Shown: piece after piece, positions 41,129 through 49,536 of the stretch
Position numbering within the stretch: the first letter of the stretch is position 1
Layout: every line of letters begins with the position of its first letter
NCBI GenBank assembly: GCA_902786975.1
Contig: CADAES010000008.1
Coordinates: 1-64,000 of the forward strand
Length of the DNA stretch: 64,000 bases
Direction: 5' to 3'
Origin: an uncultured Ruminococcus sp.
Lineage (GTDB): Bacteria; Bacillota; Clostridia; Oscillospirales; Ruminococcaceae
Translations under genes and position numbers: made by a program
Notes under the pieces: model-generated
Databases searched by the model: none
Told to the model about the DNA's origin: nothing
What the model saw: the letters and a program-made list of their open reading frames with translations, nothing else

Positions 41129-42256
41129 GTGATAGATATCAACAAGAAGGTCAAGTATACGATAAACGTGCTGTTCATCGCAGTCGTCGGCTTCCTTACA
41201 TTCAGGATACTGTTTGCAAACAAGGAAATGGGCGACGTTATAAATGAGCTGCACAAAGCCGATAAGCTGTGGCTCGCAGCAGGTGCGCTGTGCGTGTTCT
41301 GCTTTATCGCAGGCGAATCGGTCATAATAAAATATATGCTGTGGCTGTTCAAGGAGAAAACACCGTTTCTGCGGTGCCTGAAATACTCGTTCATCGGCTT
41401 TTTCTATTCCTATATCACCCCGTCCTCGTCGGGCGGACAGCCTGCACAGATGGTCTATATGAAAAAGGACGGCATCTACTACGGCTATTCATCACTGATA
41501 ATGCTCGTGGTAGCGGTCGTTTACAAGGCTGTGCTGGTGCTTATGGGCTTGTTTTTCTACATCTTCTACCACAGCTACGTTACCGAGCATATCGGGGACT
41601 ATATGTGGCTGGTGTATCTGGGCTTTTTGCTGAACATAGCTTACATCGCACTTTTGCTGGTCGTATGCCTTAAACCGCTTTGGTCAAGAAAAATGGGCAT
41701 CAAGGCTATAAACCTGCTCACAAGGCTCCACGTATTCAGACCCGACAAGGCTGAAAAGATGATAAAGCGCCTTACAAGGATATTCGATAACTATGTGAAG
41801 GCTTCAAAGTATATCAGGGACAACCTAAGGTCGCTGTTTACGATAACCGTGCTCACCACGATACAAAGGCTGTCGCTGTTCGCTCTTACCTGGGTAGTAT
41901 ATAAAGCCTACCACCTGAGCGGAACGGGCTTTATGGAAATAGTTGCCCTGCAGGTGCTCATAGGCATCGCAGTCGAAATGCTCCCGCTTCCGGGTGCTGC
42001 GGGCATAACCGAAGCCTGCTTCATCAAGTTCTTCGAGGGCGTGTTCGCAATAGAGCTGATAAGTCCTGCGATACTGCTCAACAGAGGTCTGAGCTTCTAT
42101 GCCGTCATCTTCATAGGCGGTCTGGTAACTCTGGGAACACACCTCATAAATATCAAACGCTACGGAAAGGATACCGACAAGGAAAAACAACAGGCCGAGC
42201 TTGAACAGGCAGAGGTCGCCGATATCCCAAGACCGGATAAAAAGGAAGATAAATAA
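41129..42256 (+). CDS. UPF0104/AglD2-type flippase-like membrane protein
   Basis: The 375-residue protein has about seven to eight TM helices. It matches the lysylphosphatidylglycerol-synthetase-TM/UPF0104 family, including SFIGFFYSYITPSSSGGQPAQ (family motif) and EMLPLPGAAGITEACF. Members include the flippase half of MprF, and others are linked to lipid or glycolipid translocation. The start appears to be GTG at 41129. A Lys/Glu-rich tail is cytoplasmic. Position between the MraY-like gene and pssA fits a role in moving lipid-linked intermediates, but this is inferred. Confidence 0.85.
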   Translation: MIDINKKVKYTINVLFIAVVGFLTFRILFANKEMGDVINELHKADKLWLAAGALCVFCFIAGESVIIKYMLWLFKEKTPFLRCLKYSFIGFFYSYITPSSSGGQPAQMVYMKKDGIYYGYSSLIMLVVAVVYKAVLVLMGLFFYIFYHSYVTEHIGDYMWLVYLGFLLNIAYIALLLVVCLKPLWSRKMGIKAINLLTRLHVFRPDKAEKMIKRLTRIFDNYVKASKYIRDNLRSLFTITVLTTIQRLSLFALTWVVYKAYHLSGTGFMEIVALQVLIGIAVEMLPLPGAAGITEACFIKFFEGVFAIELISPAILLNRGLSFYAVIFIGGLVTLGTHLINIKRYGKDTDKEKQQAELEQAEVADIPRPDKKEDK

Positions 42257-42280
42257 GGCTAAGCCACATAAAGGAATAAG

Positions 42281-42919
42281 GTGAAGAAATTGATAGGATT
42301 TTATAATTATACCGTAATATTGACCTACCTGAGCCTGTGCTCGGCAGTCGTCGGCATCACGCAGACGTTTGAAGGACACGAGCGCATAGCTATACTGTGC
42401 CTGCTTGTTTCGGGCATCTGTGACCTGTTCGACGGCAAGGTCGCAAGACACAAAAAGGACAGAACCGACCAGGAAAAGCTCTTTGGCATACAGATAGACT
42501 CGCTCGCAGATATCGTCTGCTTCGGCGTTCTGCCTGCGTGCATCGGCTATAAGCTCGGCTTCAACTACGGACTTGGACTTGCATCGTCCATCCTTATCGT
42601 GCTGTGCGGTCTTATCCGCCTCGGTTATTTCAACGTTATGGAGGAGGAAAGACAGAAAAGCACCGCCGAGAACAGAAAGGAATACCAGGGCCTTCCTATC
42701 ACGACCTCGTCTATTATCCTTCCGCTTCTGTTTCTCGCTAAGAAGAATATCCCCGACGCTGCATATCCGTATGTGTTCCAGAGCTTTATGCTCGCACTTG
42801 CGATACTGTTCGTTGTCGATATCAAGGTCAAGAAGCTCTCGGCTAAAAGCATCTTCATTATGTTTACCCTCGCAGCCCTGGTGATAATCGGGCTTTGGAC
42901 TATCGCACCGTCAAACTGA
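42281..42919 (+). CDS. pssA: CDP-diacylglycerol-serine O-phosphatidyltransferase
   Basis: The 212-residue membrane protein carries the CDP-alcohol phosphatidyltransferase signature DG-x2-AR-x-G-x3-D-x3-D (CDLFDGKVARHKKD...GIQIDSLADIVCFG). It joins CDP-diacylglycerol and serine to give phosphatidylserine. A GTG start at 42281 follows AAAGGAATAAG. The adjacent psd gene, 23 bp downstream, makes phosphatidylserine the clear product and phosphatidylethanolamine the end product. Confidence 0.93.
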   Translation: MKKLIGFYNYTVILTYLSLCSAVVGITQTFEGHERIAILCLLVSGICDLFDGKVARHKKDRTDQEKLFGIQIDSLADIVCFGVLPACIGYKLGFNYGLGLASSILIVLCGLIRLGYFNVMEEERQKSTAENRKEYQGLPITTSSIILPLLFLAKKNIPDAAYPYVFQSFMLALAILFVVDIKVKKLSAKSIFIMFTLAALVIIGLWTIAPSN

Positions 42920-42942
42920 ATTGACTGAAAGGGGTCGGACTT

Positions 42943-43815
42943 ATGAAATACCGCAACAGACAGGGACAGGAATTTGAACAGACTACGGGACAGGACAAGC
43001 TCCTGCGCAAAATGTATGACAGCTATTTTTGCAGAGCGTTCCTCAGATTTCTCAGTATTCCCGTTTTTTCCAAGCTCGCAGGTGCTGCGCTGGACAGCAA
43101 GCTCTCCGCAAGCTTCATTTCCGACTTTGCAGAAAAGAATAATATCGACCTCTCGGACTATGAACCGAAGGCTTACCGTTCTTTCAACGACTTCTTTATC
43201 AGAAAGGTGAAAAAAGGCGGCAGACCTCTCCCCGAGGATAAAAGCCTGCTGATCTCACCCTCCGACGGAAAAATATCGGCTTACGAAACCGATAAGGTCA
43301 ACGGCTTCGTAATAAAGAACTCGGTGTATTCCGTCCATAGCCTGCTTCGTGACAAAAAGCTCGCAAAGCGCTTTGAGGACGGCTATGCCGTGATAATCAG
43401 ACTTTCACCCGACGACTACCATAGATACTGCTATCCCGCAACAGGCATCAAAAGCCACGACAGAACGATAAAGGGTGTGCTCAGCACCGTCAACCCCGTG
43501 GTGAACGAGTATGTGCCCGTTTATAAGGAAAACTCCAGAAACTATTGCCTTATCAGAACAGAAAAGTTCGGCGATATCGTGCAGATGGAGGTCGGCGCTC
43601 TTATGGTCGGCAGGATAACCAATATGCACCCCTACGGCAGAAGGACTGTGCTCAGAGGCGAGGAAAAGGGCTACTTTGAGTTCGGCGGTTCAACGATAAT
43701 ACTGCTTGTGCAAAAGGATAAGGTAGAGCTGTGCGAGGACCTGCTCACCAATACCCGTGAGGGCTATGAGACCAAGGTAAAACAGGGCGAAGCAATAGCA
43801 AAAGCTCGGCTGTAA
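42943..43815 (+). CDS. psd: Phosphatidylserine decarboxylase
   Basis: The 290-residue proenzyme has the self-cleavage site GGST (FEFGGSTIILLV, near residue 249; the Ser becomes the pyruvoyl group) and the conserved DDYHRYCYPATG and SVNPVV-like segments. It converts phosphatidylserine to phosphatidylethanolamine in the membrane. AAAGGGGTC precedes the ATG. It is last in the four-gene lipid operon, followed by a long hairpin that could terminate it. Confidence 0.94.
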   Translation: MKYRNRQGQEFEQTTGQDKLLRKMYDSYFCRAFLRFLSIPVFSKLAGAALDSKLSASFISDFAEKNNIDLSDYEPKAYRSFNDFFIRKVKKGGRPLPEDKSLLISPSDGKISAYETDKVNGFVIKNSVYSVHSLLRDKKLAKRFEDGYAVIIRLSPDDYHRYCYPATGIKSHDRTIKGVLSTVNPVVNEYVPVYKENSRNYCLIRTEKFGDIVQMEVGALMVGRITNMHPYGRRTVLRGEEKGYFEFGGSTIILLVQKDKVELCEDLLTNTREGYETKVKQGEAIAKARL

Positions 43816-43914
43816 CGCAACGGGAGAATACTATGAGCTATTCGGCTATGTCTGTTTGTTCCGGACTTTATAAGGCTATGCCCATCGTCTTTTGTATAGC
43901 ATTGAGATAGCTCT

Positions 43915-44038
43915 TTTTGAAAAGAATATTCTCTGAGCTCTCTTAGGACTCTCAGTCATTTTCGCCCATAGGGGAGCAACAGTTTTTCAACTCCCCTATG
44001 GGTGAAAATAATTAAAAGGTTTCTGAAAGGGGTTTGGG
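43915..44038. repeat. Hairpin module, second copy (see 9035-9125)
   Basis: A 19-bp stem (43959-43977 with 43992-44010, one G-U pair), preceded by gctctcttaggactctcagtca and followed by aattaaaaggtttctg. The flanks match the module at 9035-9125, while the stem sequence is completely different. A second hairpin (GGGAAAACTCTT arm) follows near 44035-44068. No credible gene in 43816-44097. Confidence 0.75.
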
Positions 44039-44097
44039 GAAAACTCTTCTCCAAAAGAGTTTTTCCCAATACTAAACAACAGGTGGTGAACACAGCA

Positions 44098-46053
44098 TTG
44101 TACAGATTGAACTACAAATGGATAGACAGTGAATACTACTATGACGGTGACGATCTTGGCGCTGTGATACATCACGACAAGACGGTATTTAAGACCTGGG
44201 CGCCGTTTGCTACGGCGGTATACCTCAACCTTTACCTTGACGGGACGGGTGACAACCGCATTGAAAGCCTGCCTATGGAGCAGCTTGACAAGGGTGTCTG
44301 GTACGTTGAACTGCTAAGGAACTGCGACGGCGAGTTCTACACCTACACTTTTGAATACAACCATAAGCGCCTCGAAGAAACGATAGACATCTACGCAAAG
44401 GCGTGCGGCGTGAACGGCGACAGAGGCGCTGTGGTCGATTTCTCCACGACCAACCCAAAGGGCTGGGACGAAACTCCCTCCCCCGAGTGCAAAAACCCCT
44501 GCGACGCCGTTATCTATGAGTGCCACGTCAGAGATTTTTCGATAGACGAGTCGTCGGGAGTTGCCTATCTTTACAGGGGCAAGTTCCTCGGAATGTGCAT
44601 CGGCGGAACTAAGTGCGAGGGCGTGAGCACCTGCCTTGATCATCTGAAAGAGCTCGGCATCACACATGTTCAGCTTCTGCCCGTCGAGGACTACGCCACC
44701 GTTGACGAGGCTCACCCCGAAAAGGAGCAGTATAACTGGGGCTACGACCCGAAAAACTATAACTGCCTCGAAGGTTCCTATTCGACCGACCCCGCCGACC
44801 CGAAGTGCCGTATCAGAGAGTTCAAGCAGTTGGTGCAGACGCTTCACAAAAACGGCATCGGCGTTATAATGGACGTCGTGTACAACCACACATATTACAC
44901 CGAGAAATCAGCGTTTGAGCGCTCGTTCCCGTACTATTATCACAGAGTTACCGAAAATGGCAAGTTCACCAACGGCTCGGGCTGCGGCAACGAAACTGCG
45001 TCTGACCACCTAATGATGCGAAAGTTCATCATCGACTCGCTCAAATTCTGGGTCAAGGAGTATCATATCGACGGCTTCCGCTTCGACCTTATGGCACTGC
45101 ACGACATCGAGACTGTGAACACTATCCGTGCCGAGCTTGACAAGATAAATAACCGGATCCTTATGTACGGCGAGGGCTGGACAGGCGGAGAATCGCCTAT
45201 ACACGCCGATAAGCTCGCCTATAAGTGGAACTCCTACCAGTTCGGCAAGGTCGGGCTTTTCAACGACAATATCCGTGATTCCGTCAAGGGCGGTACATTC
45301 AACCCCTATGACAAGGGCTTTGTCAGCGGCAACAGAAACGCCGTAGCTACGCTGAAAAGAGGCATTGTCGGCTCTGTGCCGCACCACGAGCTCCACGACG
45401 CAAAGGAAGCTTGCTGGGCGTTTGAACCGACGCAGGCGATAAACTACTGCGAAGCGCACGATAACAATACCCTGTGGGACAAGCTTTGCATCTGCGCAAA
45501 GAATGACAGCGAGCAGATACGTATCAGAATGGACAAGCTCTCGGCTGCGATAGTCCTGCTTTCACAGGGCGTACCGTTTTTACAGCTCGGACAGGATTTC
45601 CTGCGCACCAAACCAAGACGCCTCAAAGAGGGCGAAAAGCCTAACGACATCAACGTATTTGAGGAGAACAGCTACAACTCTCCCGACTTTACCAACGCTG
45701 TGCGCTGGGACAGAAAAGCCGATTATTTCGAGGTATTCAGATACTACAAGGCGCTGATAAAGCTCAGAAAGTCAAGCAGCCTGTTCAGAATGTCGATGAA
45801 ATGGGAGGTCGAGCAGAAGCTTTCGTTCTGGAAAAAGAACGACGAGAGCTTTATAATATTCAGTCTGTTCGATGATAAGGAGAGCTTTGTTATAGCTTTC
45901 AATCCGTACGAGGACGACAGACATTTCAACCTTCCCGACGGCGAATGGTATCTTTGCTGTGACGAGGACGGCGGAGAGCGTGACGAGCCGGTCAGCGGAA
46001 CGGTCTGCTGTCCGGGCATAGCTGCCGTGGTCTATAAGCAAAAGCACAGCTGA
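44098..46053 (+). CDS. pulA: Type I pullulanase
   Basis: The 651-residue GH13 enzyme has an N-terminal CBM48-like domain (about 5-110), the pullulanase signature YNWGYDPKNY, the catalytic nucleophile Asp in GFRFDLMALHD, the acid/base Glu in MYGEGW, and the conserved EAHDN region. It cleaves alpha-1,6 branches in pullulan, starch and glycogen. There is no signal peptide, so it probably acts in the cytoplasm with glgP in glycogen use. Start is taken as TTG at 44098: AGGTGGTGA, one mismatch from a perfect Shine-Dalgarno, lies 8 nt upstream. An in-frame ATG at 44002 falls inside the hairpin module. Confidence 0.92.
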   Translation: MYRLNYKWIDSEYYYDGDDLGAVIHHDKTVFKTWAPFATAVYLNLYLDGTGDNRIESLPMEQLDKGVWYVELLRNCDGEFYTYTFEYNHKRLEETIDIYAKACGVNGDRGAVVDFSTTNPKGWDETPSPECKNPCDAVIYECHVRDFSIDESSGVAYLYRGKFLGMCIGGTKCEGVSTCLDHLKELGITHVQLLPVEDYATVDEAHPEKEQYNWGYDPKNYNCLEGSYSTDPADPKCRIREFKQLVQTLHKNGIGVIMDVVYNHTYYTEKSAFERSFPYYYHRVTENGKFTNGSGCGNETASDHLMMRKFIIDSLKFWVKEYHIDGFRFDLMALHDIETVNTIRAELDKINNRILMYGEGWTGGESPIHADKLAYKWNSYQFGKVGLFNDNIRDSVKGGTFNPYDKGFVSGNRNAVATLKRGIVGSVPHHELHDAKEACWAFEPTQAINYCEAHDNNTLWDKLCICAKNDSEQIRIRMDKLSAAIVLLSQGVPFLQLGQDFLRTKPRRLKEGEKPNDINVFEENSYNSPDFTNAVRWDRKADYFEVFRYYKALIKLRKSSSLFRMSMKWEVEQKLSFWKKNDESFIIFSLFDDKESFVIAFNPYEDDRHFNLPDGEWYLCCDEDGGERDEPVSGTVCCPGIAAVVYKQKHS

Positions 46054-46066
46054 ACAAAATGAAAAA

Positions 46067-46095
46067 AAGCAGGACGAAAGCCCTGCTTATTCTTT
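46067..46095 (+). terminator. Weak terminator after pullulanase
   Basis: Stem AAGCAGG/CCTGCTT followed by a T-rich but interrupted tail. Confidence 0.5.
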
Positions 46096-46103
46096 ATGCA
46101 GAT

Positions 46104-46134
46104 AAAAAAAGAAGCAGGAATAATATCCTGCTTC
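46104..46134 (-). terminator. Terminator of the VanY-like gene
   Basis: Stem GAAGCAGGA/TCCTGCTTC with a 7-T run on the minus strand. Confidence 0.85.
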
Positions 46135-46141
46135 TGTTGTT

Positions 46142-47275
46142 TTAGCTTTTGTATTTGCTCGTTATACCGAGGTATTCTTCAAGGCTCAGCCCGCTTGCCT
46201 CTATCTGCTTGCAAAGCTTTACATTTCCCAGATACCTTATGTGCCACGACTCGGGCATATAACCCGTAGAGCTTTCCTTGCCCTTCTTGTAACGGATTAT
46301 AAATCCGTAATCCGAGCAGTGCTTTGCCAGCCACTTAGCCTCGGGCGTATTGTCAAAATAGCTCGATGCCATATTGATATCGGCGGCAAGCCCAGTCTGG
46401 TGCTCGCTGTATCCCGGTCTTGCGGAGTACCTGTCCGCTGCTGCGTAACCGTCACGGGCTGCATAGCTGTTGTACAGATACTGCTGTGTCGAGTAGCTTC
46501 TGTATCCCGAGCATACAAACAGGCTTATGCCCTCCAGTGCGGCTGCCTGCTGCATTTTCTGGAACGCTGCTGCTGCATTCGGGTCAAGATACTGATAATT
46601 GCCGATAGGCACAAGGTTAGGTACGTAATTCGACGGAAGAGCATAGGTCTTGTTTGCGATGAGTATGCCGTTTACATATGTAACGCCGTTTTTCTTCTGT
46701 ACGTTTGCAGGTCCGACAGACTCAGATGTCGTCTGCTGTGTGGTAGTCTTTGAAACAGATGTCTGCTTGCTTGTGGTCTGCTGCTCGGAACCGGTCGTGT
46801 CCTGCGATGCGCAAGTAGTTGTAGTAGTCCTCTTAGTGGTCTGCTTCTGCGTTGTAGAAGCAGTCGTCTGCTCGGTCGTATCCTGCGTAGTTTCGCTTGT
46901 TTCAGAAGTCTGCGATGGCGTGTCGGAAGTCTCATCCGTCTGCTTGGAGGACGGCTCGGTGTTTTCGGTGTCGCTCGACAGCGTGGTGGTATCACCCGTC
47001 GTCTGAGCCTCGCTCGATGAGCTTGTTTCGCTCTGCGATGGCTGTGTAACGACAGTCAGCTTGCTGTCAGCATCGGATATCTCGTTTCCGCCGCATTTTG
47101 TGAGCATCATCACAGAACCGCCTATCACCGCCACAAGCACCAACACACCGCATACCTGTCTGATGCGGTATTTGTTGCGCTGCGCAAAGGTTTTTTTATG
47201 AGCAGCCTTGTAGCCCTCGGAGTGAGCTCTTTGCTGTTTATGCTCATCTTTATTCTCGTTATTGTAATTATCCAT
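46142..47275 (-). CDS. Membrane-anchored VanY-type D,D-carboxypeptidase (peptidase M15B)
   Basis: The 377-residue protein has a basic cytoplasmic N-terminus, one TM helix (about 38-58), a very Ser/Thr/Gln-rich linker (about 70-185) and an M15B domain. Zn-ligand motifs are GYSEHQTGLAADI (S-x-H-x6-D) and ESWHIRYLG. It should remove terminal D-Ala from peptidoglycan stem peptides outside the membrane. No vanHAX genes are nearby, so it is a housekeeping wall enzyme rather than a vancomycin-resistance determinant. Divergent from the FemX-like gene, another wall enzyme. Confidence 0.9.
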   Translation of the reverse strand: MDNYNNENKDEHKQQRAHSEGYKAAHKKTFAQRNKYRIRQVCGVLVLVAVIGGSVMMLTKCGGNEISDADSKLTVVTQPSQSETSSSSEAQTTGDTTTLSSDTENTEPSSKQTDETSDTPSQTSETSETTQDTTEQTTASTTQKQTTKRTTTTTCASQDTTGSEQQTTSKQTSVSKTTTQQTTSESVGPANVQKKNGVTYVNGILIANKTYALPSNYVPNLVPIGNYQYLDPNAAAAFQKMQQAAALEGISLFVCSGYRSYSTQQYLYNSYAARDGYAAADRYSARPGYSEHQTGLAADINMASSYFDNTPEAKWLAKHCSDYGFIIRYKKGKESSTGYMPESWHIRYLGNVKLCKQIEASGLSLEEYLGITSKYKS

Positions 47276-47334
47276 TGTTTCCCCTGTTCTCTTTTTTTAA
47301 CATCTTCATTTGGCGCTGTACCAAATACACAACT

Positions 47335-47363
47335 ATTATAACACATTATATTGAATTTTTCAA
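47335..47363 (-). promoter_or_regulatory. Promoter of the VanY-like gene
   Basis: TTGAAA and TATAAT with a 17-bp spacer, minus strand. Confidence 0.75.
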
Positions 47364-47414
47364 GGGCTATCTGACTACATATGCAAATAATATTTGAATA
47401 ATTGCGAAATACTA

Positions 47415-47443
47415 TTGATTTTTTGTCGTAATAAGTGTATAAT
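47415..47443 (+). promoter_or_regulatory. Promoter of the FemX-like gene
   Basis: TTGATT and TATAAT with a 17-bp spacer. Confidence 0.75.
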
Positions 47444-47476
47444 ATCTGTAATTGAAAAATCAGGGAAGGTAGATCT

Positions 47477-48577
47477 ATGGAGATAATCAACAAGTCTGAT
47501 AAAAATTTACTCAAGGAATATGAGGAGTTTGCAAGTACCAGCAAGTACGGCAATTTCATGCAGTCTCTGCTTTGGCCGAAGGTAAAGGACAACTGGGGCT
47601 GGGACGCTGTTATATCAAGAGGCAAGGACGGAAAGATAAGGGGCACCTGCCTCATCATCATCAAAAAGATACCGATTTTCGGCTGTACGTTCCTTTACGC
47701 ACCGCACGGTCCTGTGTGCGACTGGCGTGACAAGGAGGTAATGAGCGACCTGTTTGAGGGCGTAAAAGTACTTGCAAAGAAATACAAATGCTATCAGTTC
47801 ATGTGGGACCCCTGCCATGAGGAAAAGGACAGGGACATTTCCGAAATGATAATAGGCATGGGCTTCAAGCACACCTACAACGCTGCCGAGCTCACAACGA
47901 TACAGGCACGAAACAACTATATGCTTCGCAACATCGAGGGCAAGACCCCCGACGAGGTAATGATGACCTTCCAGCCCGACTGGAGAAACAGGATAAGAAA
48001 AGCCGGAAGAAAGGGCGTTGTCTGCAAGGCTTGCGGAACGGAGGCACTTGATGATTTCTATCCGCTGATGCAGGCTACGGGTATCCGTGACGGATTCTCG
48101 ATACGTTCAAAGGAATACTTTGCTAAGATGATAAACGGGCTTGGCGAAAAGCATTGCCGCCTGTTCATGTGCTACGTCGAGGAGGACGGAAAGCAGATCC
48201 CGCTGTCGGGCGCTGTCACCACGCAGTATGCGGGCAAGACCTGCTATGTATACGGTGCTTCGGCAAACCACCACAGAAATTTATACCCCAACTATCTGAT
48301 GCAGTGGACGATGATCAACTGGGCTATCGAGGGCAAGAATTACATCTACGATTTCCAGGGCATACCTTTCTATAAAGACCCCGAGCACCCGAACTACGGT
48401 GTTTACAAGTTCAAAAAGGGCTTCAACGGCGAGGTAGTGACCTATGCAGGCGAGTTTTTCTACGTGTTCAAGCCGTTTATGAAGAAGATAGTTGACCTGT
48501 GCGAAAAGCTTGTTATGTGGAAGCATGACCGCAAGACCAAGAAGCTTCTGAAAAACCGCAATAAGGATATGCAGTAA
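47477..48577 (+). CDS. FemX/FemA-type peptidoglycan bridge aminoacyltransferase
   Basis: The 366-residue protein has the two GNAT-like lobes of the FemABX family: NFMQSLLWPKVKDNWGWD at the N-terminus, FLYAPHGPVCDW, FQPDWRNRIRKAGRKGV (family WRxxIRKA-type motif) and GAVTTQYAGKTCYVYGAS in lobe 2, and YDFQGIPFYKDPEHPNYGVYKFKKGF near the end. It uses aminoacyl-tRNA to add the cross-bridge amino acid to the stem peptide. AGGGAAGG precedes the ATG. There is one copy, so it probably adds the first residue of the bridge. Confidence 0.92.
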   Translation: MEIINKSDKNLLKEYEEFASTSKYGNFMQSLLWPKVKDNWGWDAVISRGKDGKIRGTCLIIIKKIPIFGCTFLYAPHGPVCDWRDKEVMSDLFEGVKVLAKKYKCYQFMWDPCHEEKDRDISEMIIGMGFKHTYNAAELTTIQARNNYMLRNIEGKTPDEVMMTFQPDWRNRIRKAGRKGVVCKACGTEALDDFYPLMQATGIRDGFSIRSKEYFAKMINGLGEKHCRLFMCYVEEDGKQIPLSGAVTTQYAGKTCYVYGASANHHRNLYPNYLMQWTMINWAIEGKNYIYDFQGIPFYKDPEHPNYGVYKFKKGFNGEVVTYAGEFFYVFKPFMKKIVDLCEKLVMWKHDRKTKKLLKNRNKDMQ

Positions 48578-48584
48578 GCTTTTA

Positions 48585-48647
48585 GAGGTAAGATGTAAGA
48601 GGTAAGAGATAGACGAAAGAGGTAAGAGTTATCTTGCCTCTTTTTTT
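48585..48647 (+). terminator. Terminator made from a heptad repeat
   Basis: Taagatg/taagagg 7-mers lead into a stem AGAGGTAAGA/TCTTGCCTCT (48618-48641, one G-U pair) and a 7-T run. Confidence 0.8.
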
Positions 48648-48758
48648 GTTTGACCGTAAAGTTTGTCCGCTGCTTTTCAAAGCTTATGCCCGAAAGGCTT
48701 GTTTAAACTGCTTTGCCGCAAAAAACCGCCGGCTGAAAGCGGCGGTCATCGGTCGGTG

Positions 48759-49442
48759 TCATTGTGCATCTGTTACGGTGAGTGTGTTGCCCCGGACTCT
48801 GAACTTTATCTCCAGCCCTGCGAAGCCGAAGCCGTAGATACGCTGTTCGTCGTCGTGGTAGGCTGGGCGTGGGTCGAGCGAGAGCACCTCGCAGAGCGCT
48901 TCACGCTTATCGGCGGGGACTTTGTTCAAAAGCTCCTCGGGAAACTCCACCGAAAGCCTGTCGGTACTGTGCTGTGAAGCGAAGCTCCCGCTTGCGTCGG
49001 GGATACTGTCGGCGTAGGGGATATACGGCTTTATGTCAAGTATCGGAGTGCCGTTCATCATATCTGCGCCTGTGACCTCCAGCACGGTTTCGTCATTTGT
49101 TTGAATGACTCTTTCGAGTTTCACGCAGGAAAGCCCTATCGGGTTGGCACGGAAAGGCGAGCGTGTCGCAAAGACGCCTATGCGAACGTTCCCGCCGAGC
49201 TTTGGCGGTCGGACTGTCGGGGAAAACCCGCTGCCAACGCTTTCGGAGAACACCCACAGCACCCAGAGGTGTGAGAACTCCTCTATACCACGAAACGCAT
49301 TCGGGTCGCTGTATGGTTTATGAAATACCAGCTGTGCCTTCAGCGAACTGCAAAGTCCGCTTTGGCGGGGAATACCGAACTTAGTCGTGAAATCGCTCAC
49401 GACGTGTCCGATGATGCAAAGTTGAGTTTGTAGCCCTTCCAT
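48759..49442 (-). CDS. trmO: tRNA (N6-threonylcarbamoyladenosine37-N6)-methyltransferase TrmO
   Basis: The 227-residue protein belongs to the TsaA/TrmO (UPF0066) family: GIPRQSGL, FRGIEEFSHLWVLWVF, RPPKLGGNVRIGVFATRSPFRANPIGLS, and DIKPYIPYADS are all signature segments. It uses S-adenosylmethionine to methylate t6A at position 37 of some tRNAs. The start at 49442 follows GGGAGGCAGACT. A much longer in-frame extension upstream runs through the opposite end of cysK and is not credible. Confidence 0.92.
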   Translation of the reverse strand: MEGLQTQLCIIGHVVSDFTTKFGIPRQSGLCSSLKAQLVFHKPYSDPNAFRGIEEFSHLWVLWVFSESVGSGFSPTVRPPKLGGNVRIGVFATRSPFRANPIGLSCVKLERVIQTNDETVLEVTGADMMNGTPILDIKPYIPYADSIPDASGSFASQHSTDRLSVEFPEELLNKVPADKREALCEVLSLDPRPAYHDDEQRIYGFGFAGLEIKFRVRGNTLTVTDAQ

Positions 49443-49470
49443 AGTCTGCCTCCCGAAAACTGTCCCGATA

Positions 49471-49514
49471 CGCCGATAAGCCATACAGAAAAAGGCTCTG
49501 TATGGCTTCTTGGC
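49471..49514. repeat. Long hairpin between trmO and cysK
   Basis: A 12-bp stem AAGCCATACAGA/TCTGTATGGCTT with further outer pairing. The core AGCCATACAG is also the stem of the glgP terminator at 53986-54018. It lacks a T-run, so its role as cysK terminator is uncertain. Confidence 0.6.
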
Positions 49515-49536
49515 GTATATAAGAGTTTGTATAGTA

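Noticed and set aside
46142-47275. VanY-like gene as part of a vancomycin-resistance cluster
   Set aside because: No vanH, vanA/B ligase, vanX or dedicated two-component genes are nearby; it reads as a housekeeping wall peptidase.
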